Of a stretch of 35,772 nt of DNA, positions 35,085-35,772 are shown piece after piece. How positions within the stretch are numbered: position 1 is the first letter of the stretch; every line of letters begins with the position of its first letter. Both the position numbers and the translations under genes were made by a program. Where the stretch lies: positions 1 through 35,772 of the forward strand of contig JAIOQA010000480.1 of NCBI GenBank assembly GCA_021413675.1, given 5' to 3'. The stretch comes from Deltaproteobacteria bacterium (GTDB lineage Bacteria; Myxococcota_A; Polyangia; Haliangiales; Haliangiaceae). The notes below the pieces were generated by a model, which had not been told where the DNA came from, ran no database searches, and saw only the letters and a program-made list of their open reading frames with translations.

Positions 35085-35100
35085 GACGGATCCATCCGTC
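35085..35100. repeat. Inverted repeat between paralogues 1 and 2
   Basis: GACGGAT (35085-35091) and ATCCGTC (35094-35100) flank CC, 58 nt before the paralogue 1 start and 21 nt after the paralogue 2 stop. The 2-nt centre is too short for a good hairpin, so a protein-binding site is at least as likely as a terminator. Confidence 0.35.
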
Positions 35101-35120
35101 CCCGGCGCAGGGCGAGCGCG

Positions 35121-35501
35121 TCACTGCTTCGCGAGGCCGCGGAAGAACCGCGCGGCGCCGAAGACGATCGGTCCCCACGCCATCACGTAGGTCCCGCCAT
35201 GCGCGCTGTGCGCGGCGTTGCTGTAGGTCACCGACGTGATCAGGATCCCGATGGCACAGATCAGCGCGCCCGAGCGCATCTCGGCCTGCGCCGCGAGCTG
35301 CGCCGCCGTCGGCTGGCGCGCCTCGAGCGGGCGCCGCTCGACGAGCGTCGCCACGACGTGCGCGGCCGCCGCGGGCGCGAGCCCATGCGCGATCATCTCC
35401 GCGCGGAGCTGGTCGGGTGGCAGCCCGGCGGCGAGGCGGGTCGCGCCGTGGCTGTAGTACTGCGGGTGGATGGGATCGGGGATGGGCGGCATCGGGTCCA
35501 C
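35121..35501 (-). CDS. Small two-helix membrane protein (paralogue 2)
   Basis: 126 residues from ATG 35501 (35492 is also possible). The layout matches paralogue 1: YYSHGATRLAAGLPPDQLRAEM, the GLAPAAAAHVVATLVER helix, a linker, membrane segment GALICAIGILITSVTY, a short polar loop (NAAHSAHGG), then TYVMAWGPIVFGAARFFRGL and a short basic end. Spacing to paralogue 1 is 93 bp and to paralogue 3 is 42 bp, all on the same strand, so they are probably expressed together. Function unknown. Confidence 0.8.
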   Translation of the reverse strand: MDPMPPIPDPIHPQYYSHGATRLAAGLPPDQLRAEMIAHGLAPAAAAHVVATLVERRPLEARQPTAAQLAAQAEMRSGALICAIGILITSVTYSNAAHSAHGGTYVMAWGPIVFGAARFFRGLAKQ

Positions 35502-35543
35502 GGCGCGGCTATCGCCGCACGCCCGCGCCGGTTGCGCGGAACC

Positions 35544-35772
35544 TCACTGGCGCACGAGGCCGCGAAAGAACCGGTAGAGGCCGTAGGCGAGCGGCCCCCA
35601 GGCCACCACGTACGGGCCGCTCACGGCGGCCAGCCACGGCGCCGTGATCGCGGCGCCCATCGCGACCGAGAACACCGCCGCGCCCACGAGGATGTCGGCG
35701 CGCGCGGCGCGCTGGCTCGGCAGGCGCCCGGCCGCGCGATCGAGGCCGACGCGGTTGACGATGCGGAGCGCG
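35544..35772 (-). CDS. Small two-helix membrane protein (paralogue 3, cut by the window edge)
   Basis: The last 75 residues of a third family member. Reading the minus strand back from the TGA at 35546-35544 gives an open frame to the window edge that ends PYVVAWGPLAYGLYRFFRGL and VRQ, nearly identical in pattern to the end of paralogue 2. A membrane segment, DILVGAAVFSVAMGAAI, lies upstream, and an IVNRVGLDRAAGRLPS stretch precedes it. The N-terminal H-G-A-x-R-L motif would fall outside the window. The polar loop between membrane segments is shorter than in paralogues 1 and 2. Confidence 0.75.
   Translation of the reverse strand, partial: ALRIVNRVGLDRAAGRLPSQRAARADILVGAAVFSVAMGAAITAPWLAAVSGPYVVAWGPLAYGLYRFFRGLVRQ

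Overview
The window is about 36 kb of very GC-rich DNA, with G or C at most third codon positions. The gene set is typical of a large-genome, predatory or social deltaproteobacterium: many lipoproteins, a TPR-linked Ser/Thr kinase, a hybrid histidine kinase, long HEAT/TPR proteins, an alkylglycerone-phosphate-synthase-like enzyme and a lanthipeptide-like precursor. I infer Myxococcota, probably the Haliangium/Kofleriaceae side, from style and content only. I saw no rRNA, tRNA, CRISPR array, transposase or replication origin.

Layout. 1-2.8 kb (+): the C-terminal part or all of a double AAA+ ATPase of the kind found with contractile injection systems, then a small protein built from a duplicated domain. 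2.9-8.4 kb (+): a tight five-gene operon of asparagine-synthetase-like amidotransferase, AMP-forming acyl ligase, PrmC-like methyltransferase, acyl carrier protein and NAD-synthase-like ATP pyrophosphatase. It looks like an ACP-dependent acylation/amidation pathway and is the best candidate here for an undescribed biosynthetic system. 8.5-14.2 kb: accessory singletons, namely four secreted or lipid-anchored proteins (one with atypical codon use and a threefold internal repeat), a poly(A)-polymerase-like nucleotidyltransferase coupled to a zinc-ribbon protein, and a Cys-rich RiPP precursor with no maturation enzyme beside it. 14.4-20.4 kb (-): a two-gene operon of a HEAT-like/BRCT-like protein and a 1408-residue TPR-like protein with a 65-residue acidic run.

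20.5-22.9 kb: a GNAT and an alpha/beta hydrolase face a TetR regulator across a nearly perfect 35-bp palindrome. 22.9-27.5 kb (-): a four-gene operon of AGPS-like flavoenzyme, double GNAT, Tat-exported DUF362-like protein and small membrane protein, possibly linked to ether lipids. 27.5-29.3 kb (+): a 58-residue helical protein, a YbjN/CesT-like protein and a zinc-ribbon membrane protein. 29.3-34.7 kb: a GAF-PAS-kinase-receiver hybrid histidine kinase, a PfkB sugar kinase and, divergent from it, a TPR-kinase-pseudokinase protein. 34.7 kb to the end (-): three tandem paralogous small membrane proteins, the last cut by the window edge.

Expression signals. Several genes have a TANNNT hexamer exactly 6 nt before the start codon, which suggests leaderless transcripts. 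Others have clear AAGGA or GGAGG ribosome binding sites or ATGA/GTGA overlaps. All functions are inferred from sequence motifs read by eye; no database search was run.
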